Shown: positions 17,500 to 25,458 of the stretch, piece after piece | How positions within the stretch are numbered: position 1 is the stretch's first letter | Layout: every line of letters starts with the position of its first letter | NCBI GenBank assembly: GCA_963724705.1 | Contig: CAVRVS010000007.1 | Coordinates: 669,883-733,882 of the forward strand | Source: DASQPR01 sp963724705 | GTDB taxonomy: Bacteria > Actinomycetota > Actinomycetes > Mycobacteriales > Micromonosporaceae | Direction: 5' to 3' | Length of the DNA stretch: 64,000 nucleotides | The notes under the pieces: generated by a model | Told to the model about the DNA's origin: nothing | What the model saw: only the letters and a program-made list of their open reading frames with translations | Database searches by the model: none | Position numbers and translations under genes: made by a program

Positions 17500-17724
17500 A
17501 TGGCGAATGGCAATAGCCGCAGCGGAAGGCAGGCACGCAACGCCGGGACTCTGCTGATCGTGATTGGCTGCGTATCCGTCTTGTTTAACAACCCATGGGC
17601 GTACGCGATTGCGGGTGTGTTCGCGTTTGTGGGTGTCGGCCTGCGGGTCGAAGCGGCAATTACGGACCTGGCCCCCCGATCTGTCGAAGATCGGACGCGA
17701 GCCGGCACGCGGCTCCACAGCTAG
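17500..17724 (+). CDS. Small two-helix membrane protein
   Basis: 74 residues: basic N-terminus (NGNSRSGRQARNAG), hydrophobic segments at about 16-30 and 33-51 (LLIVIGCVSVLFNN; AYAIAGVFAFVGVGL), then a charged tail. No family recognised. The ATG at 17500 is the only start that gives a sensible membrane topology; the frame is open upstream to 17230 but overlaps the divergent lipoprotein gene. The ribosome site is weak, so the gene is moderately supported. Confidence 0.4.
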   Translation: MANGNSRSGRQARNAGTLLIVIGCVSVLFNNPWAYAIAGVFAFVGVGLRVEAAITDLAPRSVEDRTRAGTRLHS

Positions 17725-17802
17725 ACGGACCCGCCGCGATGTCGACTGCCAGGTCGTGCTCCCGGACGCGGGGCTCTCACGAATTGACCTAGCCTGGCGA
17801 AC

Positions 17803-18909
17803 GTGACCGTTCACGAGCTTTCCCGCGTCGAGGCACGCCGCATCGCGGTGCGGGCCCAGTTGCTCGACCGGAATCGGCCCGACGGCCTCCTCGATCTCGT
17901 ACGGCAGCTGACCCTTCTGCAGGTCGACCTCACTGCATCGGTCGCGCCGAGCGCCGACCTGATCGTGTGGAGCCGGCTCGGTTCGTCGTACGCGCCGTCC
18001 GAGATGGAACTCGCGCTGGCCAATCAGACGCTGATTGAGCTGCGCGGGATGATCCGGCCTGGCGAAGACCTGGCGCTCTATCGAGCGGAGATGGCCAACT
18101 GGTCAGAACTTGGTGGCCTGAGCCCGTGGGAGGAGAACCTGCGCGACTGGGTCGCGGCCAACGACACGTGCCGACTCGACGTCCTCGACCGATTGCGGGC
18201 GGACGGTCCGCTGCCGGCACGTGCGATCCCGGACGCCTGCGACGTTCCGTGGCGGTCAACGGGCTGGAACAACAATCGCAATGTGATCATGTTGCTGGAA
18301 CTGATGGGTCAGCGCGGCGAGGTCGCGGTCGCCGGCCGGGATGGTCGCGATCGCCTGTGGGATCTGGCCGAACGTCTGTTCCCGAACACGCCGGTCGTCC
18401 CCGTCGCCAAGGCCCGCCGGATGCGGGACGAGCGAAGGCTGCGGTCGCTGGGCATCGCACGGGCAAGTGCCGTCGAAACCCAAATCGAACCGTTGGACGT
18501 CAACGAGGTCGGTGAGCCTGCCGTCATTGACGGCGTACGCGGCACCTGGCGCGTCGACCCCGCGCAGCTGGGTCAGCCATTCTCCGGCCGGGCGGCTCTG
18601 CTGTCCCCGCTCGATCGCCTGATCTATGACCGCAAGCGGATGACCGAGATCTTCGAGTACGACTACCAGTTGGAGATGTACAAGCCCGCGGCCAAACGTC
18701 GGTGGGGCTACTGGGCACTGCCCATCCTCTACGGCGACCGGTTCGTCGGAAAACTCGACGCCACGGCCGATCGAAAGGTTGGCGTGCTCCGCGTCGACGC
18801 GATTCACCAGGACGTACCGTTCAGCAAGGCCATGAGCACCGCAATCCGTCGCGAGATCGATGGCCTGGCGAGCTGGCTCAACCTGGCGCTGGTCCTTCCC
18901 AAGACGTAG
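17803..18909 (+). CDS. Winged-helix DNA glycosylase-like protein (YcaQ/AlkX family)
   Basis: 368 residues of the HTH_42/YcaQ family, bacterial glycosylases that unhook interstrand crosslinks and excise bulky N7-alkylated bases. Seen: ARRIAVRAQLLDRNRP at the N-terminus and LLQVDLTASVAPSADLIVW (about 38-56), whose Q-V-D matches the catalytic Q-hydrophobic-D motif reported for YcaQ/AlkX enzymes. The C-terminal part has LLSPLDRLIYDR and WGYWALPILYGDRFVGKLD, strongly conserved in the family. The GTG at 17803 gives the usual N-terminus. The 3' end overlaps the adenosine deaminase remnant by 32 bp. Confidence 0.82.
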   Translation: MTVHELSRVEARRIAVRAQLLDRNRPDGLLDLVRQLTLLQVDLTASVAPSADLIVWSRLGSSYAPSEMELALANQTLIELRGMIRPGEDLALYRAEMANWSELGGLSPWEENLRDWVAANDTCRLDVLDRLRADGPLPARAIPDACDVPWRSTGWNNNRNVIMLLELMGQRGEVAVAGRDGRDRLWDLAERLFPNTPVVPVAKARRMRDERRLRSLGIARASAVETQIEPLDVNEVGEPAVIDGVRGTWRVDPAQLGQPFSGRAALLSPLDRLIYDRKRMTEIFEYDYQLEMYKPAAKRRWGYWALPILYGDRFVGKLDATADRKVGVLRVDAIHQDVPFSKAMSTAIRREIDGLASWLNLALVLPKT

Positions 18910-19237
18910 CCGACACTTCGTCGATCTCGGCGAGCAGCCGGTGTTTGGCGATCGGGTCGAGGAATGACGCCGATACGGCGTTGGCGGCCAGTCGCGCGAC
19001 GCCTGCCTCGTCGAGGTCGGCAAGCCGCGCGACGGTGAGGTATTCGGCGGTCAGATCGGTGCCGAGTATCGGCGGATCGTCGGTATTGACGGTGACGATC
19101 AGACCGGCGTGCCGACGTACGAGGTCGTTGAGGTGTGATTGCAACGCATCCAGTGTGACCGAGCCATCGGCGGCCGGCAGGAACGTGACGTGCAGACCCA
19201 TCCCTCGGCTTGAACATCGGGGGCGTGTGCTAGGCAC
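18878..19237 (-). pseudogene. Adenosine deaminase C-terminal remnant
   Basis: The frame encodes about 119 residues, of which the last 95 match the end of adenosine/adenine deaminases: LIVTVNTDDPPILGTDLTAE holds the Asp-Asp of the zinc site (the TDDP motif), followed by LAANAVSASFLDPIAKHRLL. The catalytic HxH and the rest of the barrel (normally about 220 residues upstream) are missing; the region upstream is taken by the GNAT gene on the other strand. It is therefore a truncated relic, recently enough decayed to keep its reading frame. It ends inside the YcaQ-like gene. Confidence 0.7.
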
Positions 19238-19242
19238 AACCT

Positions 19243-19845
19243 ATGCCGGAAAGCGAAGTGGTCGTGGTCCCCGCCAACGAAGCGAGCTGGGACGACCTGC
19301 AGGCGGTGTTCGGGCGCGGCGCCGCGGCGAAGTGCCAGTGCCAGCGGATCAAGCTGGGCGACAGGGCGTGGTTCAACATGCCGGTGGAGGAGCGCGCGCA
19401 CCGACTGCGCGAGGAAACGGACTGCGGCCACCCGGAGGCAGACGGCACCAGCGGCATGGTCGCTTACATGGACGGCGAGCCGGTTGGTTGGGTCGCGGTC
19501 GAACCGCGCGCAAACTTCCGGCGGCTGCGCGGGTCGTCGGTGCCGTGGGCCGGCCGGACCGAGGACCCCGACGACCCCGACGTCTGGGCGATCGTCTGTT
19601 TCGCGATCCGCCCGGGGTACCGAGGACAAGGACTCACCCGGCCATTGACCAAGGCAGCCGTGCAGTTTGCGCAAGAGCACGGTGCAAAGGCTGTCGAGGG
19701 ATACCCAATGATCCCGAAGCCCGGGCAGACCGTGTCCTGGGGCGAGATGAACGTCGGGTCCCGCAACACGTTCGTAGCGGCCGGATTCCGCGAAGTCAGT
19801 CACCCGACTACCCGCCGCGTCGTGGTGCGACTCGACTTGGATTAA
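19243..19845 (+). CDS. GNAT family N-acetyltransferase
   Basis: 200 residues. Acetyl-CoA motif A is RPGYRGQGL near 124-132 (R-x-x-G-x-G/A form), preceded by strand 4 DVWAIVCFAI and followed by helix TRPLTKAAVQFAQEHGA. The N-terminal part has an unusual CQCQRIK cysteine pair near 31-37, common to a subgroup of actinobacterial GNAT proteins. Acceptor unknown. It starts in the deleted part of the old adenosine deaminase gene and is convergent with the MarR gene. Confidence 0.85.
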   Translation: MPESEVVVVPANEASWDDLQAVFGRGAAAKCQCQRIKLGDRAWFNMPVEERAHRLREETDCGHPEADGTSGMVAYMDGEPVGWVAVEPRANFRRLRGSSVPWAGRTEDPDDPDVWAIVCFAIRPGYRGQGLTRPLTKAAVQFAQEHGAKAVEGYPMIPKPGQTVSWGEMNVGSRNTFVAAGFREVSHPTTRRVVVRLDLD

Positions 19846-19974
19846 CGCCAACGGCTGAACCCGGTCGGAGTTCTTGCGCTTTGCCGGTGGCTTTGCGGGA
19901 TCCAGTCCTGCGTGTCATCGCCCCTGCGCGGTTCGCGCGGCACTCCGTTCACCGTCTGCGCTTTGCCAGCGACG

Positions 19975-20415
19975 TCAGGGCGTGGCGAGCGGATCGGGTT
20001 CGCCGATGCGGGCACCGACCTTGGCCAGCAGGCGCAGGAGGTGTGTCCGTTCCTCTTCGGAGAGTTCGGCAAACGATTTGGCCAGCAGTTCGGTCGCGAC
20101 GTCCTGGCCGGCTCGTACGATCGCCTCGCCTGAAGGGGTGAGGCGGTGCTCGATGCGTCGGCCTCGCCCGGGTCGGCGCGCGATGAGCCCTTGGACTTCC
20201 AGGCGGTTGGCGAGTGTGCCGAAGGATTGATCGCTTTGAAACGTCGCGAGGGCCAGATCGTGGGCCGACGCACCGGGCAGGTTGCCGATCGCCCGGAGCG
20301 CATCCCACTGGGTCAGCGTCGATCCGATCGACCGCAGGCCGGTATCGAGGGCTCGGTGGTGGCGAGCCTGCGTGGCCTTGATAGCTCGTCCCAGCCGTTC
20401 GAGGTCGCTCAACAT
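19975..20415 (-). CDS. MarR family transcriptional regulator
   Basis: 146 residues with the MarR winged helix: LTQWDALRAIGNLPGASAHDLA, recognition helix SDQSFGTLANRLEVQGLI, and the wing RRPGRGRRIEHRLTPSG. Helices at both ends form the dimer interface. The gene is divergent from the alpha/beta-hydrolase gene, and a CTTATATAAG palindrome lies between them, so it is likely to repress itself and the hydrolase until a small ligand binds. Confidence 0.9.
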   Translation of the reverse strand: MLSDLERLGRAIKATQARHHRALDTGLRSIGSTLTQWDALRAIGNLPGASAHDLALATFQSDQSFGTLANRLEVQGLIARRPGRGRRIEHRLTPSGEAIVRAGQDVATELLAKSFAELSEEERTHLLRLLAKVGARIGEPDPLATP

Positions 20416-20437
20416 GCCGCCAAGCTATCACAGGTTG

Positions 20438-20447
20438 CTTATATAAG
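20438..20447. promoter_or_regulatory. MarR-type operator candidate
   Basis: CTTATATAAG, a perfect 10-bp palindrome in the 95-bp divergent region, 23 bp before the MarR start and 64 bp before the hydrolase start. TTGCTTATATAAG resembles operators of MarR regulators; binding is inferred from position. Confidence 0.55.
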
Positions 20448-20510
20448 GATGTTGAGTTACGTTACGACGTGACGCGACCGCCCGTCCCGGCGGAATCGAG
20501 GAGTACTGAC

Positions 20511-21311
20511 GTGACCACCGCCGCTACTTACACCGTTGCCGTCGACGAGATTGGCCCGGTCGAGGTGACCGTCGCCGAGTACGGCTCCGGGCAACCGTTC
20601 CTGTTGCTGCACGGCGGCGCCGGACCGCAGTCGGTGAGCGGATTCGCCGAGCTGTTTGCCGCCACTCACAACGTTCGGGTGCTGGCGCCGATCCACCCGG
20701 GCTTCGGTGGCACCCCACGCCCCGAGGCCTGCGCCAGCATCCCCAGCCTCGCCGCGCTGTACCAGGCGCTGCTCGACGAACTGAACCTGACGAACGTCAC
20801 CGTGATCGGCAACTCGGTTGGCGGCTGGATCACCGCCGAGATCGCGCTGCTCAAATCATCGCGGGTCAGCGGCATCGTCCTGATCGACGCGGTCGGTATC
20901 GACGTGCCGGGCCACCCGGTCGCCGACTTCTTCGCCCTGACCATGGACGAGGTCTTCGCGCTCAGCTTCCACGACCCGGAGCGGTTCCGCATCGACCCGA
21001 CCAGCCTTCCGCCGCCGGCACAGGCAGTCGCCGCCGGAAACCGGGCCGCGCTCGCTGCGTACGCCGGGACGTCGATGAGCGACCCGACGCTGACCGGACG
21101 CCTGGCGACCGTCGAACTCCCGACGCTGGTGTTGTGGGGCGACAGCGATCGAATCGTCGATGCCGTCTACGGACGCGCCTACGCCGCAGCGATCCCCTTG
21201 GCCAGGTTCCTACTACTACCCGACACCGGGCACTCCCCGCAGCTCGAGACCCCCGACCAGGTCCTGCATGCGATCTGGGACAGCGCCGGCACCGATGCCT
21301 GCGCCGGCTGA
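20511..21311 (+). CDS. Alpha/beta-fold hydrolase
   Basis: 266 residues. Oxyanion motif LLLHGGAGPQS near 38-48, nucleophile elbow GNSVGG near 100-105, Asp in LVLWGDSDRIVD near 210-221, and catalytic His in DTGHSPQLE near 240-248, so the triad is complete. The GTG at 20511 has GAGGAG 7 bases upstream; an ATG-like start further up (20469) lacks a site. It is the presumed target of the divergent MarR regulator. The ester or C-C substrate is not evident. Confidence 0.88.
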   Translation: MTTAATYTVAVDEIGPVEVTVAEYGSGQPFLLLHGGAGPQSVSGFAELFAATHNVRVLAPIHPGFGGTPRPEACASIPSLAALYQALLDELNLTNVTVIGNSVGGWITAEIALLKSSRVSGIVLIDAVGIDVPGHPVADFFALTMDEVFALSFHDPERFRIDPTSLPPPAQAVAAGNRAALAAYAGTSMSDPTLTGRLATVELPTLVLWGDSDRIVDAVYGRAYAAAIPLARFLLLPDTGHSPQLETPDQVLHAIWDSAGTDACAG

Positions 21312-21323
21312 ACGCGCGGTGGT

Positions 21324-22011
21324 CTACGCCCGGGCGGGCGCCAGGAGGCGAGCGGACAGCTCGGTGGCGCCATCGCCGGACAACTGTGCGACAGCGGCGA
21401 GACGTCCGCAGCACAGCAGTAGAAGCGCGACCATCGGACCCTTGACCTCCGGCCCCTCGCCGGCGGTCCAGCACGTGTCGGTGGCGGTCAACCGGAACCC
21501 CGCCACCTTGCGCGCCGAGGGAAGCGGCGGTGGCCAACGCATCGACAACACTCGACTGGCTGCCGTGGCCGCGGCGTCCTGCGGTGTGTCGAGACAGCGG
21601 CCGAGCGGGATGGCGATGTCCTGCGCGTGGACGAGGATGTCGGTGAGCGTTTCCAGGTACGTGACCCCGACGTTGTGCCGCCGTGAGCCGACCATTCCGC
21701 GGATCTCGGCAATGATTTGCCTGGTGGTCAACGCGGCGGCGCGCCGGCAGGCGACGTACTGGATGGTCCGGTCAAGACTGCCCCGCCATTTGACCGTCAT
21801 CGCGATCATGCCGCCGAGACCGATCTGCTGGAGGGTCAGGTGCGCGGCGACGTCCCGGACGGTCCAGCCCGCGCACAGTGACGGCTGGCGCCAGTCGTCG
21901 TCGGACAGGTCTTCGAGCAGGTCGGCCAGGCTGGTCCGCTGCGCGTCGATCAGTTGCCAGACCTGCTCATGGTCCAGAGTGGCCGGAGTCGGGTCGTGGC
22001 TCGGCGTTCAT
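21324..22011 (-). CDS. Mycothiol-dependent maleylpyruvate isomerase family protein, frame broken near the start
   Basis: The open frame carries the DinB-like MDMPI N-terminal domain and the C-terminal hydrophobic domain ending near LLLLCCGRLAAVAQLSG. Residues WQLIDAQRTSLADLLEDLS and CAGWTVRDVAAHL are readable from about 21978 on the minus strand, with the His of AAHL at the metal site expected in this family. In that frame a TGA precedes them and no ATG, GTG or TTG start exists before the internal Met at 21809. An ATG at 22011 overlaps the TetR stop (ATGA) but reads a different frame that stops after 14 codons. A one-base indel near 21970-22005 would join them. About 225 residues if repaired. 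Confidence 0.65.
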
Positions 22012-22586
22012 GCCCCCACCTCCGCTGGACGTGGACGGATGACGCTCGTAACGAGCGCCATGATCTGTTCGGACGGATCGAACGCCGGATCCGGAATGGC
22101 CAACTCGTGCAGGACGAGGCCGGTCCAGTGGTTCATGATGATCGGTGCGTCGCGTTCGGGTTCGGCCGAGCCTGCGACGCGCAGCCAGTGGATGACCCAA
22201 GCGTTGACGCGCGCGCCAGTAGCCATCAGCTGGGCCCGCAGCGAAGGATGGATGCCGGACTCGACGAGGATCGCGTACCGGGCCAGGGTCAGCGTCCGCT
22301 GTGGACCGGTCGCGTCCTGCGCGAATCTGGCGAGCGCCCGAGCCAGTTCCCGCGGCGTAGTTGGGTACACCTGCATCGCGATCTCCTCCCAATTGGCGCG
22401 CTCGCGGGCGGCAAACCGCTCCACCACCGCGTCGAGCAGCGCATCCCGGGAGCGGAAGAGATTGGAAGTCGAGCCGGCCGGCAGCTCAGCGGCGGCATCA
22501 ACGCCTCGGTGGGTGAGCGCGTGGATCCCGCGCTCGCCGAGGACGCAGATAGCGGCGTCGAGCAGCTGCTCGCGTCTGTTCGCCAT
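22008..22586 (-). CDS. TetR/AcrR family transcriptional regulator
   Basis: 192 residues. Helix-turn-helix at 1-55 (REQLLDAAICVLGERGIHAL; GVDAAAELPAGSTSNLFRSR) and a helical ligand domain with NWEEIAMQVYP and RYAILVESGIHPSLRAQL, the style of actinobacterial TetR_C group regulators. The stop overlaps an ATG of the maleylpyruvate isomerase-like gene, so they form an operon. Nested inverted repeats directly upstream (22595-22620) are the likely autoregulatory site. Confidence 0.9.
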   Translation of the reverse strand: MANRREQLLDAAICVLGERGIHALTHRGVDAAAELPAGSTSNLFRSRDALLDAVVERFAARERANWEEIAMQVYPTTPRELARALARFAQDATGPQRTLTLARYAILVESGIHPSLRAQLMATGARVNAWVIHWLRVAGSAEPERDAPIIMNHWTGLVLHELAIPDPAFDPSEQIMALVTSVIRPRPAEVGA

Positions 22587-22594
22587 GGTGCGAT

Positions 22595-22620
22595 ACTACG
22601 ATAGTAGTCACCGGGACTAC
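22595..22620. promoter_or_regulatory. TetR-type operator candidate, nested inverted repeats
   Basis: ACTAC-GATA-GTAGT (22595-22608) overlaps GTAGTC-ACCGG-GACTAC (22604-22620). Both are perfect inverted repeats, 9 bp upstream of the TetR start codon and in the divergent region with the P-loop kinase gene. Confidence 0.55.
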
Positions 22621-22721
22621 AATAGCTGCAGCTCGTCGACGTGGTGTGATGGCATGTTGACGGGGGACGTCCACTGCCAACACACGCCACCACGCCGTTG
22701 GGCGCTCTAATAAGGACACTG

Positions 22722-23330
22722 ATGACCGTCGACATTGTGGGCGAAATGGCAGCCGAGATCCTCCGCCGGCAGCCCATCAACGGCATCCGGATCGTCGGCA
22801 TCGACGGCCGCAGCGGCTCCGGTAAGAGTGTCCTCGCCGCGCAGCTGTCCGTGCGGTTGAACGCACCGATCATCGAAATCGACGACTTCGTCTCGTGGGA
22901 TTGTTTCGCCGACTGGTGGGCACGCTTCGACGCCCAGGTCCTCACACCGCTCCTGTCCGGCCAGGACGCGACCTTCCAGGCTAGAGACTGGGCCGACTGG
23001 TACGGATCATCGCTAGGCGAATGGAAGACCGAACCGTGGGCGCCGACGGTCATTGTGGAGGGCGTGACCTGCACCCGCCGCGCGACGATTGGTCGGATCG
23101 TGTACGCCGCCTGGGTGGAGGCGCCAGCAGAGCTTCGACTCGCCCGAGGGCTGGCGCGAGACTCCGATTTCGCCGGCAAAGAGCAACTGTGGGACCGGTG
23201 GATGGCCGAGGAAGACGAGTTCTTCGCCGCCGACGGAACCCGCAACCGGGCCGACATCGTCATCGACGCCGCAGCCCATGGCGTCGCGGCCAGTCAACAA
23301 CCGCAGCGGTCGCACGGGCTCAAGAGCTGA
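22722..23330 (+). CDS. Uridine kinase-like P-loop NTPase
   Basis: 202 residues. Walker A GIDGRSGSGKS near 27-37, then APIIEIDDFVSW with the two acidic residues that bind Mg and substrate in the uridine kinase/phosphoribulokinase group, and a strand VIVEGVTCTRR near 106-116. RLARGLARDSDFAGKEQLWDRW resembles the lid. Probably phosphorylates a small molecule; the substrate is unknown. The ATG at 22722 has AAGGAC about 8 bases upstream. Divergent from the TetR gene. Confidence 0.8.
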   Translation: MTVDIVGEMAAEILRRQPINGIRIVGIDGRSGSGKSVLAAQLSVRLNAPIIEIDDFVSWDCFADWWARFDAQVLTPLLSGQDATFQARDWADWYGSSLGEWKTEPWAPTVIVEGVTCTRRATIGRIVYAAWVEAPAELRLARGLARDSDFAGKEQLWDRWMAEEDEFFAADGTRNRADIVIDAAAHGVAASQQPQRSHGLKS

Positions 23331-23448
23331 CGCCGATGGGTGGCAAATTAGTTGCCGGGATCAGGCGTGCGATGCCGGGGTGCAGTGATGTCGTGGCTCA
23401 TTTACGGCGGCCAGGCAACCCGCGGTCGCGCCCGAACGTTCTTCGGGT

Positions 23449-23958
23449 ATGAGATCAGATCGGTCAGACTTTCACGATTTCATCGCGCCACGACTCGACT
23501 CGCTACGGCGGCTGGCGTACGTGCTGTCCCACGACTGGCACCGCGCGGATGACCTCGTGTCCGACTGCATCATCAAGGTGCTGCGGAGCTGGCCGCGGAT
23601 CGACGCGATGGAGGACCCGAACGCGTACCTGCATCGGGTTCTGATTAACACCTGGCTCGACGAGCGCCGCACGTTTCGGCGGCGGCGCGAGTCACCGTCG
23701 GACGCGCTGCCCGACACGGTCCGCACTGACCATCAACGCGCCATCGTCGAGCGAGTCACGATTCTCGCGCAGATTTCGAAGCTGCCGAAGCGACGTCGCG
23801 CCGTGGTAGTGCTGCGCTTTTACTGCGACATGTCGGTCGAGCAGACGGCACAGATTCTGGGTTGTTCGACCGGGACGGTCAAGAGCCAGACTGCCCGGGC
23901 CCTGGACACGCTACGGACGGCCATCGGCGACATCTCAGATACGCATCAGGGGGTATGA
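23449..23958 (+). CDS. SigE-family RNA polymerase sigma factor
   Basis: 169 residues. Region 2: FHDFIAPRLDSLRRLAYVLS, HRADDLVSDCIIKVLRSW, AYLHRVLINTWLDERR. Region 4: KLPKRRRAVVVLRFYCDMSVEQTAQILG, recognition helix CSTGTVKSQTARALDTLR. The stop is one base from the start of the next gene, a single-pass membrane protein, which repeats the arrangement at 8872-10705. No strong ribosome site is visible before the ATG, so a leaderless or very short leader transcript is possible. Confidence 0.9.
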   Translation: MRSDRSDFHDFIAPRLDSLRRLAYVLSHDWHRADDLVSDCIIKVLRSWPRIDAMEDPNAYLHRVLINTWLDERRTFRRRRESPSDALPDTVRTDHQRAIVERVTILAQISKLPKRRRAVVVLRFYCDMSVEQTAQILGCSTGTVKSQTARALDTLRTAIGDISDTHQGV

Positions 23959-23959
23959 C

Positions 23960-24790
23960 ATGAATCTGATCGACGCCATTGATACCGAGATCGGAACCCT
24001 GCCGCAACCATCGTTCGACCTCGACACACTCATTCAGCACGAACTGCATCGCCGCACCCGGGTCCGACGAATCGCTATCGGCGCAGGAGCCGTCGTGTCG
24101 GCGGCACTTGCCGCCACGGTCGTCTTCGCCTCGTTGGCAACTCACTCCACTGCTGAGCCGACTGTGTCGACCCCCGTGACCCCCAGTGCCACACCGATTC
24201 CGCTACCCACTCAGTCGTGGCAGGTACTTCCGCTCCCGACTGGTGTTCCGCCCTCGCTCGACGTCACCCTGGCCAGGATCGGTCCGAGCCTCGGCATGCC
24301 CGCCGGCACGCGTTTCCATTTCGTTGACGCGGGGGGAGCGTACAAAGGCATCGAGACGCATTGGGGCTCACATGCGTGGGGGCAAATCAGCATTGACGGC
24401 GCGGCAAGAGTAGATAAGTTCGACTACAGCTGCGCTATGTGGACGCCCTGCACGGAGGTAACCGGTGCCGACGGGTCGATGACTTATGTCGCCGGACCGA
24501 TCTTGGGGCCCGAGCCGTCGGAATCCCCATCGGCGGGCGCCTCGAATCTGAAGCCAGGATCCGAGCCATCGCAAACCCCGTCGTCGCGCGCCCCGGTTCA
24601 GCCGGGAGTTGAGCAACCAGGACCGGTCGCATCTGCCATTATCGACATGGTGTTCTCGTACCATCCGGATGGCACGTTTGTGATGATCACCATTGATCCG
24701 GAGTATGCGCCGGCGGGCCTCACCATCGCGCAGCTGGTCGCCGCCGGGCAGGCGTTCTCCGTGGCCGCTCCGTATCAACCCGGCTCCTGA
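23960..24790 (+). CDS. Single-pass membrane protein, putative partner of the sigma factor
   Basis: 276 residues: short cytoplasmic start (1-36, ending HRRTRVRRI), one membrane helix at about 38-58, a Thr/Pro-rich linker, then an extracytoplasmic domain. A second Pro/Ser-rich low-complexity stretch (EPSESPSAGASNL..EPSQTPSSRAP) divides that domain near residues 183-217. Two cysteines (CAMWTPC) could form a disulfide. No enzyme motif and no similarity to the Asp-box protein beyond topology. By position it may restrain the sigma factor; this is inference. Confidence 0.65.
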   Translation: MNLIDAIDTEIGTLPQPSFDLDTLIQHELHRRTRVRRIAIGAGAVVSAALAATVVFASLATHSTAEPTVSTPVTPSATPIPLPTQSWQVLPLPTGVPPSLDVTLARIGPSLGMPAGTRFHFVDAGGAYKGIETHWGSHAWGQISIDGAARVDKFDYSCAMWTPCTEVTGADGSMTYVAGPILGPEPSESPSAGASNLKPGSEPSQTPSSRAPVQPGVEQPGPVASAIIDMVFSYHPDGTFVMITIDPEYAPAGLTIAQLVAAGQAFSVAAPYQPGS

Positions 24791-24982
24791 CCCGAACATC
24801 AGGCGGAGGCCTCCGACCGCCTGGTATCTGGACCTCCAAGCGAACGCTTCACCTCGTTTACGTCGCGAGCACGCGCAGGACCGGACAGCCATGAACGAGA
24901 GTAGCGGCCGCTCGTTTTGAAGCGCGGCGTCGCAGGTTGTCTCTGAGTGCGCAGCTGCCGTCACGGATGTGCGCGCCGTGAC

Positions 24983-25300
24983 CTAGCGTTTGGAGCTTTG
25001 CGACGCACCGATCGGCTCATAGACGTTGACGAGCGTGCCGCTGGGAAAGGTCTTGGACTCGGACAACTTCAACCGCAGCGGCGTGTCGAGGTTCTTGAAC
25101 AGCTGCGGTCCGTTGCCGAGAGCAACCGGGAATATCACCAAGCGGTATTCGTCGATCAAGCCGTGACGAGACAGCGCCTGCACGAAGGTAGCCCCTCCGT
25201 GGGCCATGATGTCGCCGCCGGGATCGCTCTTGAGTGCCGCGATCTCCTCGTCCAAGTCGCCCCGGGCGATCCGCACCTTGCTGCTAGTCGCTGGGCCATC
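24983..25300 (-). pseudogene. Dihydrofolate reductase-like (RibD C-terminal) remnant
   Basis: Encodes about 105 residues matching the second half of RibD_C/DHFR-family proteins: EEIAALKSDPGGDIMAHGGA, FVQALSRHGLIDEYRLVIFP, VALGNGPQLFKNLD. Full-length relatives have about 185-195 residues and start with the cofactor-binding strand, which is missing. In this frame a TGA (25301-25303) comes just before and the only start codon is a GTG at 25276. No ribosome site. A decayed gene, or one cut by an indel further upstream. Confidence 0.7.
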
Positions 25301-25458
25301 TCAGCGCTCGCGCGGATCATGACAGCGGCATAGACCGGAGCATGGACGGTTAGCCATTGCTCGGGAGATTTCCAGCCTGAGAGTGTCGGATCTGCCGGAC
25401 GCCGTTCGTAGCGTAGGTGGAGGCGGACACCGGGTCCGGCCGAGCAGAGGGAGCAAAC

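Noticed and set aside
23413..23440. GGCAAC ... CGTT before the second sigma gene as a promoter
   Set aside because: The spacer is 18 and the -10 would end 8 bases before the start codon; the motif is too weak to call.
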